Assembly (NCBI GenBank): GCA_963971575.1
Contig: OZ020611.1
Span: forward strand, 228,276,260 to 228,340,259
Direction: 5' to 3'
DNA length: 64,000 bases
Source: Liopterus haemorrhoidalis
Taxonomy: Eukaryota; Arthropoda; Insecta; Coleoptera; Dytiscidae
A program made the translations under genes and the position numbers. This document shows, one piece after another, positions 9,524 through 21,298 of the stretch (position 1 is the first letter of the stretch; each line of letters starts with the position of its first letter). The notes below the pieces were generated by a model. It had not been told where the DNA came from. It saw only the letters and a list, made by a program, of their open reading frames with translations, and did no database searches.

Positions 9524-9716
9524 AGTAGAGTGCTTCTCTCGTGAGATCAAGCCAGTGACGTTATCATATAAGCGCGAAATAATGACGTCAAACCAATCGC
9601 CGTGCAGTTAGCAGCCGGTTCTACGACCATTGCTTAGCAACGAAGCGACTGTCCGAATTTTGGTTTCTACGCATGTGACGTCACTGGCCTGACCTCGTGG
9701 GCAAAGCACTCTACAT
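9524..9716. mobile_element. Small MITE with ~38-bp imperfect TIRs
   Basis: AGTAGAGTGCTTCTCTCGTG...CCAGTGACGT at 9524-9561 is inverted as ACGTCACTGG...AAGCACTCTACAT at 9679-9716. The about 195-bp span contains no gene. No clear TSD was resolved. Confidence 0.6.
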
Positions 9717-10589
9717 TTGTACAAACAACTTTTAGAATGATAAAATTTAATATTTCTCTAAGAATAACAATCAGGAAATATTATGGAGCAAAAAAAATTA
9801 AAATCTTATGCCATAAAAATGTTGTTGATTATTAAATATTAAACAGTTTCAAACGTCACCCTTTAGTAACGTAGATTGCCACAGGAGTGTCTTAAATTAG
9901 TATGCTATTGGCACAATGACGTCAGTAATGTGCATTATTTGTTCATTTTCGTTAATTTTTAAAATAGAAGATCAAAATAAAAACATGTAATAATTAATAT
10001 TTAATTAATAATTAATATCATCTTTATAATATAATATCTTGAGTATAATCTTTATCTCGTTCTGAATCTTGCTCCTTTACTTGCATCAACAGTTTATTTT
10101 ATAAAATTCTTACTCCTTATTTAATTAAGTTAAGTAAGATTATTGTTTAAACAATTTTGCATTTTTGACATTATTACACCGAAAGTACAGTCAGGTTGTA
10201 GCGCCGGACTTAACGTAGCCAAATGTTTGTTTTATATTTTCCGTTTCATATTTTCCATTACAATTATTTAACTAAATTTTATAGACATTAATATCTGAAT
10301 GGAATTATGTTTATTAGTTTTTCTCTGCTATTAGCATATGAATGGTATAATTTGCAAATATAGACATAATGTATTCCAAGAAATAATTAAATGTAATTAT
10401 ATGTAAACATGAACTTCATGCAGAGTTGTTATATCATAATACAATATCGTACGACTTTTTAATAAAAACTTGTTTGTATTTTACTAGTGACGAAAAGGGT
10501 ACTAAAAAATGCCTGGGTATGGCAGTAAAATAATATATCTTACGTAAAATAAAACAAACGAAGAAAAGTTTCTTATTGAGAAAAAATCA
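9717..10589. other. AT-rich noncoding DNA
   Basis: No coding, TIR or microsatellite signal was recognised beyond simple AT-rich sequence. Confidence 0.4.
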
Positions 10590-10746
10590 TCTCTTTCAAT
10601 AGACGAGGAGCATTTTGAACATTTTCTTACAACTCCTAACATACCTAGTATAGTAAAGTTGTTAACTTAATGGGGAAAAAATGCAGACATTTATCTTGAA
10701 CTATCTAAATTTTCCAGATGATACTCGTTTGAAAGAATGTTTAGTG
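10590..10746 (+). pseudogene. Possible hAT transposase C-terminal scrap
   Basis: The frame shows VKLLT-stop-WGKNADIYLELSKFSR-stop-YSFERMFSE. This has the layout of the hAT dimerisation region (W..N...YP.LS..A...L......SER.FS) seen near the end of many hAT transposases. It contains two stops, and a piggyBac-type MITE follows 20 bp later. The match is pattern-based and weak. Confidence 0.25.
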
Positions 10747-10766
10747 AGGTACGTATTATTTATTAA

Positions 10767-11312
10767 CCCTTACGTTACGGTGTCCTTTGGTTGCGGTGTG
10801 GGCTACAAATGTACCCCATTTTTATTTTATCGTAAATAAATAATTTATTAATAATTTGTATTCAGGTTTACTATGGAATATATCAAAAATGTTTTTTAGC
10901 TGCAATTACAATATTTTCAATTGCAATGTTTTCATACGTTCAACATTCATAAAATCCTGTTTCATACTAACCAACTAAATTTCTAGCAAAGCATAGTATA
11001 CGCCCAACCTGATACGTCCGTCCTGTCCGACGTCAAGATTCAGACTGAAGCGGGTACTTAGGCTGTAGCTGCTTTGCAAAAATCAGGGAATACACCAGAG
11101 TGACTCCGCCCTTTACTTAAAAATAACCAATAAAATTCATGAAAAATAAATTAATTAATATTAGGTGTTTAAAATAAAAAATTAAAAAAATATTTACCTA
11201 CATTGTTTCATAAGTAGGTAAATAAAGTATTTATGGTATTTATAAAACTCGAGAACGATTATTTTATTCAAATTTTGTGGGGTACATTTTAAGTAGCACC
11301 GCTCCGTAAAAG
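10767..11312. mobile_element. piggyBac-type MITE, TSD TTAA
   Basis: Flanked by TTAA at 10763-10766 and 11313-11316, with ends CCCTTACG and (inverted) CTTTTACG. Just inside each end a GGTACATTT/AAATGTACC block is also inverted. TTAA targets are the hallmark of piggyBac-type insertion. The 546-bp interior has no gene. Confidence 0.7.
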
Positions 11313-11734
11313 TTAAAAGAGAAGAAATAAACTCTTTCCGTGAGATGAAGAAACTTTTTTTTATCATAATCTCGCATTATTGAAATTTAAGTCAAAAATT
11401 TGTCTGATGTCCAGTTGCATAAAAGTCTTAAAACTAGATATAAGCTAAAATTCGATGTGACACACAAAATTACCTAGCAAAGCGATGCGTTTTAATGAGT
11501 TTTAACTTACTCTAGTTTTAAGAATTTTAGGCAATAATGTCATTTTTCCTTTTATAATAATATTACATTAAAATAAAATTAATTTGTCGTCATTCACCCT
11601 TTATATTATTTTGCAAAAGGGACCCAGTATCAGGCACCAAATAACCAGCATTCTTTTCCGGTCTGAGTAATTTTCGGGAATCGAATATCTAGCCGGATTT
11701 CATCAATATATTTCATAATACTAAGGTAAAGTTT

Positions 11735-12260
11735 TATAGTATGAGGGTAATGCTATCTCCTGGCATACCACAGGGATACATATTAGGTTCTTGTTTCTTC
11801 CTACCTTCTTCAGTAACTTTACGTTTACAGTATAGTTTGCAATTACAGTTGTCTTTGCAAAAGACACAACTTTCACAATTACTCGAAGATGTTATGATAA
11901 TGCACTTGCTGGCATTAAATCAATAATGAAGGCAGCAAAAGATTGGTTGGCGAACGAACTTAAATTTAATATGGGCAAAACTATGCAAATGAATTTTCCG
12001 TCCAATTACAGATTATGAGATAAATAATGTTCAAATAAAATTTTTAGGTACTTACTTTGAACAACAACTATACTGAAAAAAGCATGTAAGCGCAGTAAAG
12101 CAGAAATTTAAGTAATGTAATATACGGAATACGCAAGATCCGGCAAAAAAAACTTAATGAAAAAGCTGCGTATTGCATAAGTTGTTTTATTCCATTCAAT
12201 AATGACGTACGGCATTACTATATGGGGTAATAGTACTCAATAAAAATAAACTTTTGCAGA
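11735..12260 (+). pseudogene. Decayed non-LTR retrotransposon reverse transcriptase
   Basis: Motifs in order are SPGIPQGYILG (reverse-transcriptase block normally G-VPQGS-LGP), DWLANELKFNMGKT (thumb region after the catalytic YADD), NNVQIKFLGTYF and a C-terminal MTYGITIWGN-like motif. Spacing follows jockey/CR1-type reverse transcriptases, but the YADD region is unrecognisable and frameshifts and stops abound. A poly-A stretch lies at 12260-12276. No endonuclease domain is present, so it was 5'-truncated on insertion. Confidence 0.55.
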
Positions 12261-12374
12261 AAAAAAAAAAAAAAAATAGAAGGGCACAAAAGCTAATATT
12301 AATCGTAAAGATTCCTATAAATCAACACTTGAAATATTAAAAATATTAATCTTAATATGGTGCATATTCATATA

Positions 12375-12475
12375 TACGGATGTAGTAGAAATTCAAAAAC
12401 ACTCTTAGTATTTTCCAGAGCCGCAGTATACGGTACATATGTATTCGGAAATGAAGTAGAAATTCAAAAACACGC
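12375..12475 (+). repeat. Short imperfect tandem duplication
   Basis: GTAGAAATTCAAAAACACKC occurs twice about 65 bp apart, with related flanks (TATTTTCCAGAGCCG versus TGTTTACTAGAGCTG). Confidence 0.6.
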
Positions 12476-12959
12476 CCAGTGTTTACTAGAGCTGGAAAAC
12501 CGAATCGGAAAACTAAACCGGTACTAAATCCTGGAACCCCGAAAACCCCGCTGAAATTACAAAACCTTAACCGAAACCCTAACCCTAAACTTAAAATTTC
12601 CGTCAACTACTGTTCGATCAGCTAGCGATGGTTCGCCGAAGCATTTTAATAATATCTTGCTACTTCCCTAGAAATACATTTTTTTTCAATTTTATGATAC
12701 ACATACACATTTATAGGAACGTTACTACGACAGTTATGTTATAGTGACAGTCACTAGAAAAAATAAGAATAAATTATAAGTAACGTAAATTTAAAAAAAA
12801 CAAGTAGCAAAATAAAAATGAACGTATTTGATTACTGAAAATTATTTAGTGCAATAATATTTTATTTAACAAGCATATAATGGAGGCTCTATTACTAAAG
12901 CATGAAGTTGTAATCACCTGAGTGTAATATAGCCATGATATGCGAGTCAAATACAATAT

Positions 12960-13215
12960 ATTAACCCTACTTCTTTCTACATGCTTGTTCCAATCTACAT
13001 TTCTTTCACCCGCTTCTCTGCGTCTTGGGTATTGCATGTTTCTCGTATTGCTTTACTGGATATTCTACCTTTTAAAGTGACTTCTGAAACTACTCTGAGT
13101 TTTCATTTTCTGTAGTTCTTATTTCTTTCGGTTTTCTTTGTCTCAGCTTTTATTTCTGTCGCATAAGTTAAGAGTGGACCAGCGTCTTATAAATTTTCAC
13201 CTTTCTTTATAGTTT
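12960..13215 (-). pseudogene. RTE-type LINE C-terminal remnant
   Basis: The minus strand encodes, across frames, VKIYKTLVHS, AETKKTERN, LRVVSEVTLKGRI and IRETCNTQDAEK...WNKHVERS. This series matches the conserved tail of RTE/BovB-like reverse transcriptases (YKTL-RP, a E-T-LR..E.K.LR segment, R..DIRE.C, W..H..RM). Stops and frameshifts make it non-functional. No 3' tail repeat was identified beside it. Confidence 0.55.
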
Positions 13216-13850
13216 CATTTGTTTTTCCAATAAATATAATCTATCTCAAGCACCTGGCTAAGTTTAGTCCACATTAAAGAAACTTACTTTGATTAGTTGA
13301 AATTTCATTTTAAAATTTCACAATCACCAAAAACTTTTAACAACACTTTCACAAATTTAGATCACGTCAAACAACAAACTAAAATCCAAAACAAACATTT
13401 TCATCTTTTATACAAAAACAATTACAATAATTATTTAATTACTGAAATATTTCCATAATTTTATATTGTCTTTTAATGGAATTTACCTACTATTCATTTT
13501 TATTGATGAAATTTTACTGAAAACATTCCATTTATTGGTAACAGATACAAAAATTAAATAAATTAATAGTCCGGAACAATTCTACGGACGCCCAATTATA
13601 CAATTACAGTAAATTTAAGTCCAGTTAAATTTTAATTGTTCCTAATGTAAACAAAATATTAAATAAACAATGAACTGATTTTTTTTCTGTATAATTTTTC
13701 AATTACTGTCAAAAGTCAATTTATATGCTAAAAATGCTTTGGTAAGTGAATTTTCATAAACTGAATTTCAATCAATAAATTTTGAGGTTTCCAACACAAA
13801 ATACGCGTTTACCATAAGCGTTTACCATGGAAAATTGATTTTCACTTTTT
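13216..13850. other. AT-rich noncoding DNA
   Basis: No gene or structured repeat was recognised. Confidence 0.4.
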
Positions 13851-13926
13851 TTGGTTTTGTAGGTATGACCAAATACGTCACTCTTGTGTCTGTCTGTTCG
13901 GTAGAAATTGTGGTGAAACGGCTTTA

Positions 13927-15147
13927 CGAGGGCTACTTTTTAAGTTTTTACAAAAACTGAGAAAAAAAAAATTTTTTTTTGAACAGTTTTATTGCTTTTC
14001 AAAATATTTACCTTTAAGATTTACACACTTTGGATGCGTTCAAACCAATTCTCGAAACATTTTTTCCACTCTGAAGTTAGTATCTCTAAAACATGGTTTT
14101 CGAAGGCTTCAACAGCTTCAACAAAAAAGTCGTTAGGGGATAAATCACGTGAATACGGGCAATGAAACAATAATTCGATGTTTTTCTCCTTCAAATAATC
14201 AATTGTTTGACGTGCTGTGCGGGAGCTTGCATTGTCATGATGAAGAATGAAGCGACTTTTTGGTTGTTTTTCCTGATTTTGTCGATGACTTCTGTCAAAC
14301 AAATTGTTGTATACCATTCAGCATTAACTGTTTTCCGATCCTCTAAAGGAATTGTTGCGACATGTCCAGTACAACCGAAGAATCAAGCGATCATTTTCTT
14401 GGAAGTGCTTCTTGTACGAACAACTTTTGCGAGTTTCGGTTCATCTTAGAAGACCCAAATAGTGGATTGTTGTTTAGTTTCCGGTTCATATGAATAAATC
14501 CAAGTTTCGTCACCGGTAACGATGTTGCATACGGATTTTGCAGTGCCTAGGTTGAATTATTTTTGCATTCCCTTACATATATAAACACGAGCCTTTTATT
14601 GAGCTTCGGCCAAATTATGCGGAATCTATCGGGAACAGATCTTTTACACAGCTAAATGTTCATACAAAATCGAATGTATTGCAGTCTGTGATATGCCAAA
14701 AGATGCTTCTATCTCACGGTAAGTCACATGCCGATTTTCTTCAATCATTTTGTGCAGAGCATCGATGTATATTTGAATCACGACCGATTTTGGTCGACCT
14801 TCACGAGATTCATCACTGACGGACGCACGACCACGACGAAATTCTGCAAACTAATTGTAAACAATCTTTTCTGATGGTGCTTCATTACAAAAAGTTGAAC
14901 GAAGCGAATCTATGCATTGTTGTTGAGCTAGGCTTTTACTAAAATCGTAAAAAATCATTCAACGAAAACCTTCACGAGTAATTTTTTCACAAACTTGTTT
15001 TTTTACGCTCAGTATCAACTACTCGGTCAAGTTAGAAGCCGCCACTAATTTCACAATAACAAATGTCAAATTTTACGAATACAGTAATGACACATTTCAA
15101 TATTTCCATCTAGTGGTCGTTTGTAAAAACATAAAAGGTAACCCTCG
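13927..15147 (-). mobile_element. Mariner element, full length, decayed
   Basis: TIRs CGAGGGCTACTTTTTAAG and (inverted) CGAGGGTTACCTTTTATG are flanked by TA at 13925-13926 and 15148-15149. Length 1221 bp is normal for mariner. The related copy at 30389-32547 carries the same TIRs. Confidence 0.9.
13989..14975 (-). pseudogene. Mariner transposase, inactivated (DD34D type)
   Basis: Mariner transposases bind TIRs and cut and paste DNA with a DDD triad. Visible pieces, N to C, are SEKIVYN-stop-FAEFRRGRAS (HTH end), GDE-type first catalytic region around 14490-14520, HHDNASSRTA (second D) and SRDLSPNDFF (third D, 35 residues after the second). The C-terminal tail WFERIQSV ends near 14021. A TGG tryptophan codon has become TAG at about 14855, several frameshifts separate the pieces, and the start codon region is lost. 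The element is inserted in a HINE. Confidence 0.85.
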
Positions 15148-15674
15148 TATCCAGAGAGTTGTCATTTGGCATGCATATACAGTATTTTGCCCCGTATATA
15201 GAAAAAATAATGAGACTTCAAGAAACACATCGCCCGAAAAATAAAAACAGATTTGAATTTAAAGAAGAAATAAATATTTTTTAATAATTTTGAGTAAGAT
15301 ATCAAATTAAACCTATTGATGCGTAGATAAACGAACAAAATTTTATGTTTACACGATTCTCCCCAAAAATGTCAAAAACTTTTGTTCCACACTTTGTTTC
15401 CAAGAAGGATAGGTCTAATAGTTTTAAAAAATTCTCAAAGATGTACACTGATGGGAACCGAAATAGTTCAAAAGAAATTTTTGATCAGATTAGTTTTTCG
15501 AAAAATATCGAATTCCCTGACGTTTAAAAAATTGTAATTTTTTAAATATTTATTGAGTAGTATAAAGAAAACTCTTAAGGCGGAGATTAAGTAAAAAAAG
15601 TAGTTAATTAAAGCTTATTTATTTTAATACGATTTTGGTACGATTTTTCAAGGTGTGGAAATTTTGAATATTAA

Positions 15675-15810
15675 GGGCCGGTTTCTGAAAGCTTAGTTAA
15701 CTATAACCAAATGGTTAGAAAACGGTTGCTATGGTTACTTATGGGATTGTTATATTGTTACCGTAGTTGACCAGTTGATTATAGTTTACTAAGCTTTCAG
15801 AAACCGGCCT
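15675..15810. mobile_element. 136-bp palindromic MITE, TSD TTAA
   Basis: GGGCCGGTTTCTGAAAGCTT and its inverted copy AAGCTTTCAGAAACCGGCCT, with TIRs of about 30 bp, are flanked by TTAA at 15671-15674 and 15811-15814. The size and target fit a piggyBac-type MITE. A second copy, split by a mariner, is at 25264-26246. Confidence 0.8.
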
Positions 15811-16740
15811 TTAAAAGGTTGTAAAAAACAATAAAAAATTGCCTATTGAGCCCCTTGAAAACCTCTAATTTTACCTAAATTTGCGGTTATATGAAGGTAA
15901 ATTTAATAAAACAAATAATTTTTAAAATATAGGATAATGTAATTCATGTCTCTTGTGACATTGCAATGAATGAACAAACAAATTTAAAATTCAAATAACG
16001 CTATCTGATGCTTCATACAGAATATGTTTAGAAAAATCTTATAGAGATAAATTCTAAAATTTTCCATGAATTTTTTACAACTAAAAAGCAAATATACTAA
16101 AATTTAAGATTTATCATTTGTTACAAATAACTGATGTGAAGTTTGAATTTTCTAATATTTCAGGATTTTGTGGGTATTAAAATTTGAAGTAATTTTAGAC
16201 TGGGTAGCGTAAATAGGTAATAGCTGTATAATGCTTTCTTTAAAGTTGGCAACATTCTCTGGATAATTTCAATATTGGTGACTCGGACGATCCAGAAGTC
16301 TAATATGTCATATGACTATTACTCTTATAATTTATTTGTTATTTAAATTAATTATAGGAGGGTTTAGCGAAAGCAACTGATGAGTGTGTTGACTGTTCGT
16401 TTAGCGAACTGACACGAGTTGAATATAATCACAAAGTAAACAGGTTGATTGCTGATTCTCAGCAATCAACGTTCGCTAAATGCGCCCAATATTTTTGAAT
16501 ATGTAGGGGTGGGATCCGCAAAAAAATTTTTGTTCAAGAGGTGTCCTCGGACTATATAAGTTTAAGAACCCCTGGTCTGTATACCTATAACAAATCTGTC
16601 CAATTTTTACAAATTTTAGACTACCAATTAGGGCCGGATTTTTTTTTACATGAAAAAAAAAAAAGTAAAATTTCATAAAACGAAATGCATACATAATCCC
16701 AGGTACTTGTCAGCTGTCACTTAATTTGTTCATTATATTA
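15811..16740. other. Noncoding DNA with small repeat relics
   Basis: No gene was found. 16138-16185 resembles an inverted HINE 3' end (TATTTCAGGATTTTGTGGGTAT). 16363-16486 has inverted GGGTTTAGCGAA / TTCGCTAAATGCGCCC ends and a central ATTGCTGA...TCAGCAAT palindrome, suggesting a small MITE. 16495-16575 ends in AAGAACCCCTG, like one end of a hAT MITE. Confidence 0.4.
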
Positions 16741-16815
16741 CCAGGTCTAAAAGTATGAAATGCGGATTTTTTTTTTAAATTAAACACATTAAACTCAAAA
16801 TAACAGTAAAAATTT

Positions 16816-18287
16816 TTATTCAAAGTATGCTCCATTAGAAGTTATACATTTTTTCCATCTTTCAGGCAATTTGTGAATACCTCGCCAGTAGAACTCTTCC
16901 CCTTTCCTCGCAAACCATTCATCTAGCCATTCTTTCACATTTTCATATGAACAAAAGTGCTGCTCGGCAAGTGCGTGACCCATCAATGCGAACAAGTGGT
17001 AATTTGAAGTGGCCAAGTCTGGTGAGTAAGCGGCATGGGGTAGCACTTCCCACTTGAGTGCCTCCAATGTGTTGCAAACTGCGTTTGCCTTATGTGATGT
17101 AGCGTTATCGTGAAGAAAGATTACCTTGTGCTGTCTTCTTTCGTATTCTGGTCGTGTTATGAGCAGCAAATGGTACAATTCGATCAGTTGTTGTTGGTAG
17201 CGTTGGGTATTAACTGTTTCACCAAGTTTTAACAATTCATAATAGACCACACCCTTTTGGTCCCACCAAGTACAGAGCATTGTCTTTTTGCCAAAGCGAT
17301 TCGGTCTTGCAGTTGATGTGGATGGTGAGCCTGGGTTCACCCATGATTTTTTGCGTTTGGGATTTTCAAAATAAATCCATTTTTCATCGCCAGTAATGAT
17401 ACGATGCAAAAAAGACTTTCTTTTGTATCGTGCAAGCAAAATTTCACAAGTGTTTTTGCGTTTTTCCATCTGCCTCTCATTCAATGCATGTGGAACCCAT
17501 CTGTCGACTTTCTGGATCTTACCCATCTCTCGTAGGCGATTGGAAACAGTTTGTTGACTAACGCCTAACTGCTCTGTTGTTTTTGTTAAAGTCACTAGAT
17601 TATACAAAGTACCGCAACGGCGGCCATGCTGGGGTTCAAAATGTCGCCAACACAAATGATGTTCAGTGATTCCAACATTACTAAAATAAGAAACTAGTTT
17701 TTATTTTAAACATTGTAATCACGATTTTTTTAATCAAATATGCACTATAACAAAATTGTGGTACAATTTCAATTATTTTTAAAATTTTTATTAAATAAAA
17801 TGGATATAATATATAAATTTCAATTAAACTTAACCTTAAATATTCAAATGAGAGCGAGAGAGGGAGATATGACAGCGCAGACGTAAACTTAAGAACGTCA
17901 AAATTGCTGTTTTAATTTGCTTAATAGGGGAAGCAATGTTGCCAATCAAACCCTGGGGTCTGTCGGCTTCTTCAATGGCTTGCGGTACTTTGTATAATCC
18001 AGTGACTTTAGTTTTTGTGATTGACTATCGTCTTCCTGTAGCAATGTTTCCAATTTTGTATCTTATTTTTTTGGAGGTTTTCCATGTTCTTTTTCTGTAA
18101 GATCAAAGTCACCACTTTTGAAACGCCGAAACCATCGTTCACGCGTATCTTGCGATGGAGCATATTCACCATAAGCTTCTCGAAGCAGTCGGTATGATTC
18201 AGCAGCAGTTTTTTTCAAATGAAAACAAAACAGTAGTACTGTCCGCGAATACTCTTTATTCGGTACAAAATATGAAATTTTTAACAC
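16816..18287 (-). pseudogene. Mos1-like mariner transposase, split by a MITE
   Basis: N-terminal part (18287-18025): FVPNKEYSRTVLLFCFHLKK and WFRRFKSGDFDLTEKEHGK, the first helix-turn-helix. C-terminal part (about 17585-16816): TTEQLGVSQQTVSNRL (second HTH), TGDEKWIYF (first D), FLHDNATSHK (second D), YSPDLATSNYHLF, then WYRGIHKLPERW-type end and YFE. The third catalytic aspartate, expected 35 residues after the second, is asparagine (S-N-Y), which should abolish catalysis. The first ~30 residues of the long open frame (MCWRHFEPQHGRR) are translated MITE sequence, not transposase. Despite this the C-terminal 250 residues remain open, suggesting a young element. Confidence 0.92.
17589..18008. 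mobile_element. TA-inserting MITE inside the Mos1-like transposase
   Basis: Ends AAGTCACTAGATTATACAAA and inverted AAGTCACTGGATTATACAAA are flanked by TA (17587-17588, 18009-18010). Same family as 3269-3712. It interrupts the transposase just upstream of its second HTH. Confidence 0.88.
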
Positions 18288-18867
18288 AGTAAAACAAAAC
18301 TATATGATCACTTTTCAAATTATAACCTATACGCATTTGAAACTTAATGATCACTTAACAAAACGCCATATGTGTTGAAACTTTGAACTATACACTCTGC
18401 TTGCGCGGCAAGTTTGAAAAAAATCCGCATTTCATACTTATAGACCTGGTAAGTGCTTTTTTTTCTTGAATATTGTGTTTTTTTTTTTCTTTTTAATATT
18501 ATTTATTTTTAATAGTAGTCTATTACAGCGAGACAATTTATTGCATGTTAAATTGTTGGTAATTCGTATTTCCGGGTTTCGTTGAACCACATTTTGTATC
18601 TCCATAAACATAATCACCATGTGACAGCCGGGTCGTTAAAATTTAATTCTCGTGAGTGGGAGTGATTATGTCACAAAAATCGTTCACGTGCCCATCTCTA
18701 ATTTGAATTATAAAGTGATTGACAAAAATTTTAAGGTAAAAATGACGGAAATCCATTATCGGTTTCAAAAATTCATTTGAGACCATAAATCCCCAAATAT
18801 TCATCCAGCTGTAAAAAACATAAAAATGTAGAAGATTTTTCGAAATTTTGTCATGTAAGTACATTCT

Positions 18868-19420
18868 TATGGTTTTGTAGGCATAACCAAAATTCCTTAT
18901 AATGTCAGTCATGTGTCTGTCTGTCTGTCTGTCTGTTCGGTAGAAATTGTATACAAACGGCTGGACCTAAAAGTTGAAATTTAGCATGATTGTACAACTC
19001 TTTGACCCACATCTAAGAAAACTATTGTTAGTTTAAAAAAGACATCGCGGAAAAAATATAAACAAACATGTAGACAAGGAAAGAATAAATGTTTTTAAAA
19101 TTTTGATGCTGGTATCAAATAAAACCTCTTAATAAGCGGATAAATTCACAAATTTTTATTTTTGAAAAATATGTTTTTTTTAATTTTCGCCATAAATGTG
19201 CCTAAAAAATTTGTTTTCCACCCTATTTCTCAGAAAAGTAGATCTAAAAATCTGGAAAAATCTCAATAATGTACGAGAACCGGAATAAATCAACAGAAAT
19301 TTTTAATGAGATAAGTTTTTCGAAAAATATCAAATATTTTGTGTCAAATAATTATTATTTTTTAAAATTTATTGTGTTGCATCAAAAGACGTAAAGTAGT
19401 TTTCTTTAAATAACTTTATT
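18868..19420 (+). mobile_element. HINE-like element, 5' portion (copy H)
   Basis: GGTTTTGTAGGCATAACC, a short (GTCT)n at 18914-18935, TTCGGTAGAAATTGTA, and a diverged body with TGAAATTTAGCATG and TTTTTCGAAAAATATC. No tRNA-like cassette or 3' end was recognised. Confidence 0.6.
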
Positions 19421-19559
19421 TTAAGACGCGTTTTGAAAATCTAGTAATTTTTATCGATCATTTTTTTTTGCAAAAGCCTACTTTAATAATTAAAAAGTTA
19501 CCTAGTAACAACTTAAGACAATTAAAATTCCATTTAGTTTAAACGTTTGGAATAACCTA

Positions 19560-19966
19560 CAGTCTGTTCTAAACGGTTAAGCGGAACTAAATGGGAATTT
19601 AGTTCTTTTAGGTTGTCACGAGAAGGGAACTTGCTAGGGTTATTTCATTTTTCACGTTGGGATGTCAAAATTTAAAATTCCAACAATGAAACCATGGAAA
19701 CGAATGACATATGTCAAAATTAAATATTTTTTTTTTATATTTTAATGACAAAAAAATAAATAAATGGGAAATTTGTATTAAGAATGACACAAAAAATCAA
19801 AATATAAAGAAAATGACATTTTAAAATGATATTAACCTTAACCAAAAAATGTTTATTGTAAGTACGATTTACAAAGCTTAAACAAAACGGCCGAAAGGCA
19901 CGATTTAAACGATGAAAGTAACTAGATTGCAAAATCTAGTTCCGCTTAACCGTTTGGAACAGACTG
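19560..19966. mobile_element. ~400-bp TA-inserting MITE, copy 1
   Basis: Ends CAGTCTGTTCTAAACGGTTA and (inverted) CAGTCTGTTCCAAACGGTTA, flanked by TA at 19558-19559 and 19967-19968. Copies: 37487-37882 (very similar) and 26248-26645 (diverged). Confidence 0.88.
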
Positions 19967-20925
19967 TATACTTGGAAACGTCTCCTAACATAAAAATTTT
20001 GAGATGCCATATAGCCTATATTTGAAACCCGATTTGGTTCTGTCATCCTACCAAATAACGTAAACATATGCCCACCTGTTGTGTAAATTCGGACAGACAA
20101 ATAGATAAAAAAATATTTTTATTAATACTGTTGTATAATAATCTGAAACATATAGTGCCTCCAGTTTTATTTATATAGATGAAGGATAGATTGGCAAAAC
20201 TATTGGTGCAAGTAGCCTAAAAATTGAGGGCGTCATTTTCCAAATAATGTTTCTTGGTTATCTTAAATCGAGTATATGGAGCCTTGGAGATTCTTTAATT
20301 ATTTTAAGAATTCTAATAGAATTTCGCGGCTAAATTAAATTACAAAAAGCTTTTTACAACTTTTGATAAAAACAAAATTTCCCAGATAATCATTAATAAA
20401 TCTGTTGTATTCAATAAAAATCATACCATATTAATATCCAAAACAAATGAACTGGAAACAAAACACTATCACTAACACACTAATCGCCAATATGAATTAT
20501 CGGCGGGAACTAGCAACATTACAGCTTACGAGCTGTTACTATACTATGGTCGCGCATATATTCGAAGCCTGTTCAAAAAGCATAACGGGAGGCTAAACCA
20601 GTTATTAACAAATGAAATACAGGGACGTATTCAATATAAACTTTACAAACTTTAGTAGGGGGAATTGATGGCCACATGGTGATCGTAATATTTTAAAATG
20701 TGCTTATATTCGCAGGTAATTCTAGGTCAAAGTGAAAAACTGTTGATTTATTGAAAGATTGTTGATGGATGACAAGAAAATTGCCAGTTATTAAAGAATA
20801 ACTACAAGAACTTGTTGGAAACAGTAGTATCATATATTTATTTTTAGTACCAACTACAATTACCTAGTATTTTTGCAAGAATTTGTTAAACTTAACGTCC
20901 AAGTAATTCGTTGGGATTATTTGGT
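19967..20925. other. AT-rich noncoding DNA
   Basis: No gene, TIR pair or microsatellite was recognised. Confidence 0.4.
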
Positions 20926-21056
20926 GTTCTCCGTATAGACAAAACCTTTTATGTATCCCCATAAGTAATAATCTAACAGGGTTAAGCCGAAGGATCATGC
21001 TGGTCAGGTGTTTGGTCCTCCTTAGCCGATCCAGCGATTTTTCTTTAAAAAGTCAT
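20926..21056 (-). pseudogene. Tc1/mariner-superfamily transposase C-terminal fragment
   Basis: The minus strand reads KKNRWIG-stop-GGPNT-stop-PA-stop-SFGLTLLDYYLWGYIKGFVY. This is the end of the DDE domain of a common insect transposase (RWIGRGGP..WP.RSPDL.PLD.FLWG..K..VY), here with three stops and SPDLNP decayed to SFGLTL. The LLDYYLW segment contains the expected last acidic catalytic region. It may be the 3' counterpart of the 5' stub at 455-1107; that link is inferred. Confidence 0.6.
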
Positions 21057-21298
21057 AGCTCTGTAATTTCTCAAATCGAAACTATGTTGATATTAATTTT
21101 ATTATTTAAAATTAATAAAGGAATACACAGGAAATGATAGATTGTTCCTGTATAAAAAGGATGAAAAAGAACAGAACTATACCTAGTCTTGCATTAAATA
21201 TTGTTTTTGTTTTTTTTTTTGCGTCTTGAAATTTTTTCGTCATAATATCACAAGAGAGTGAGAACGAATCGGAAATTATTTGACAAATTTTCGAAAGC

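Larger units (their letters stand above)
13851..15540 (+). mobile_element. HINE-like element, copy G, split by a mariner
   Basis: The 5' part GGTTTTGTAGGTATGACC...GTCTGTCTGTTCGG runs to 13926, then a complete mariner intervenes. The body resumes at 15148 with TATCCAGAGAGTTG...TTTGGCATGC. In other copies these halves are continuous (GGCTAAACCTAGAGAGTTG), which fixes the insertion point at a TA. The copy is more diverged than B or F and its 3' end is not recognisable. Confidence 0.65.
16741..18449 (-). mobile_element. Mos1-like mariner (mauritiana subfamily), interrupted by a MITE
   Basis: TIRs CCAGGTCTAAAAGTATGAAA and (inverted) CCAGGTCTATAAGTATGAAA are flanked by TA at 16739-16740 and 18450-18451. 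Removing the 420-bp MITE and its TA leaves about 1.29 kb, the usual mariner size. Confidence 0.92.

Noticed and set aside
12541..12600. Telomere-like CCCTAA repeats (AACCCTAACCCTAAAC)
   Set aside because: Only about two units, inside degenerate CCGAAACC-type hAT sequence; not a telomeric tract.
14207..14449. 80-codon plus-strand open frame
   Set aside because: Antisense of the decayed mariner transposase at 13989-14975.
16476..16694. 72-codon minus-strand open frame
   Set aside because: No domain, biased composition, and it overlaps a hAT MITE end relic.
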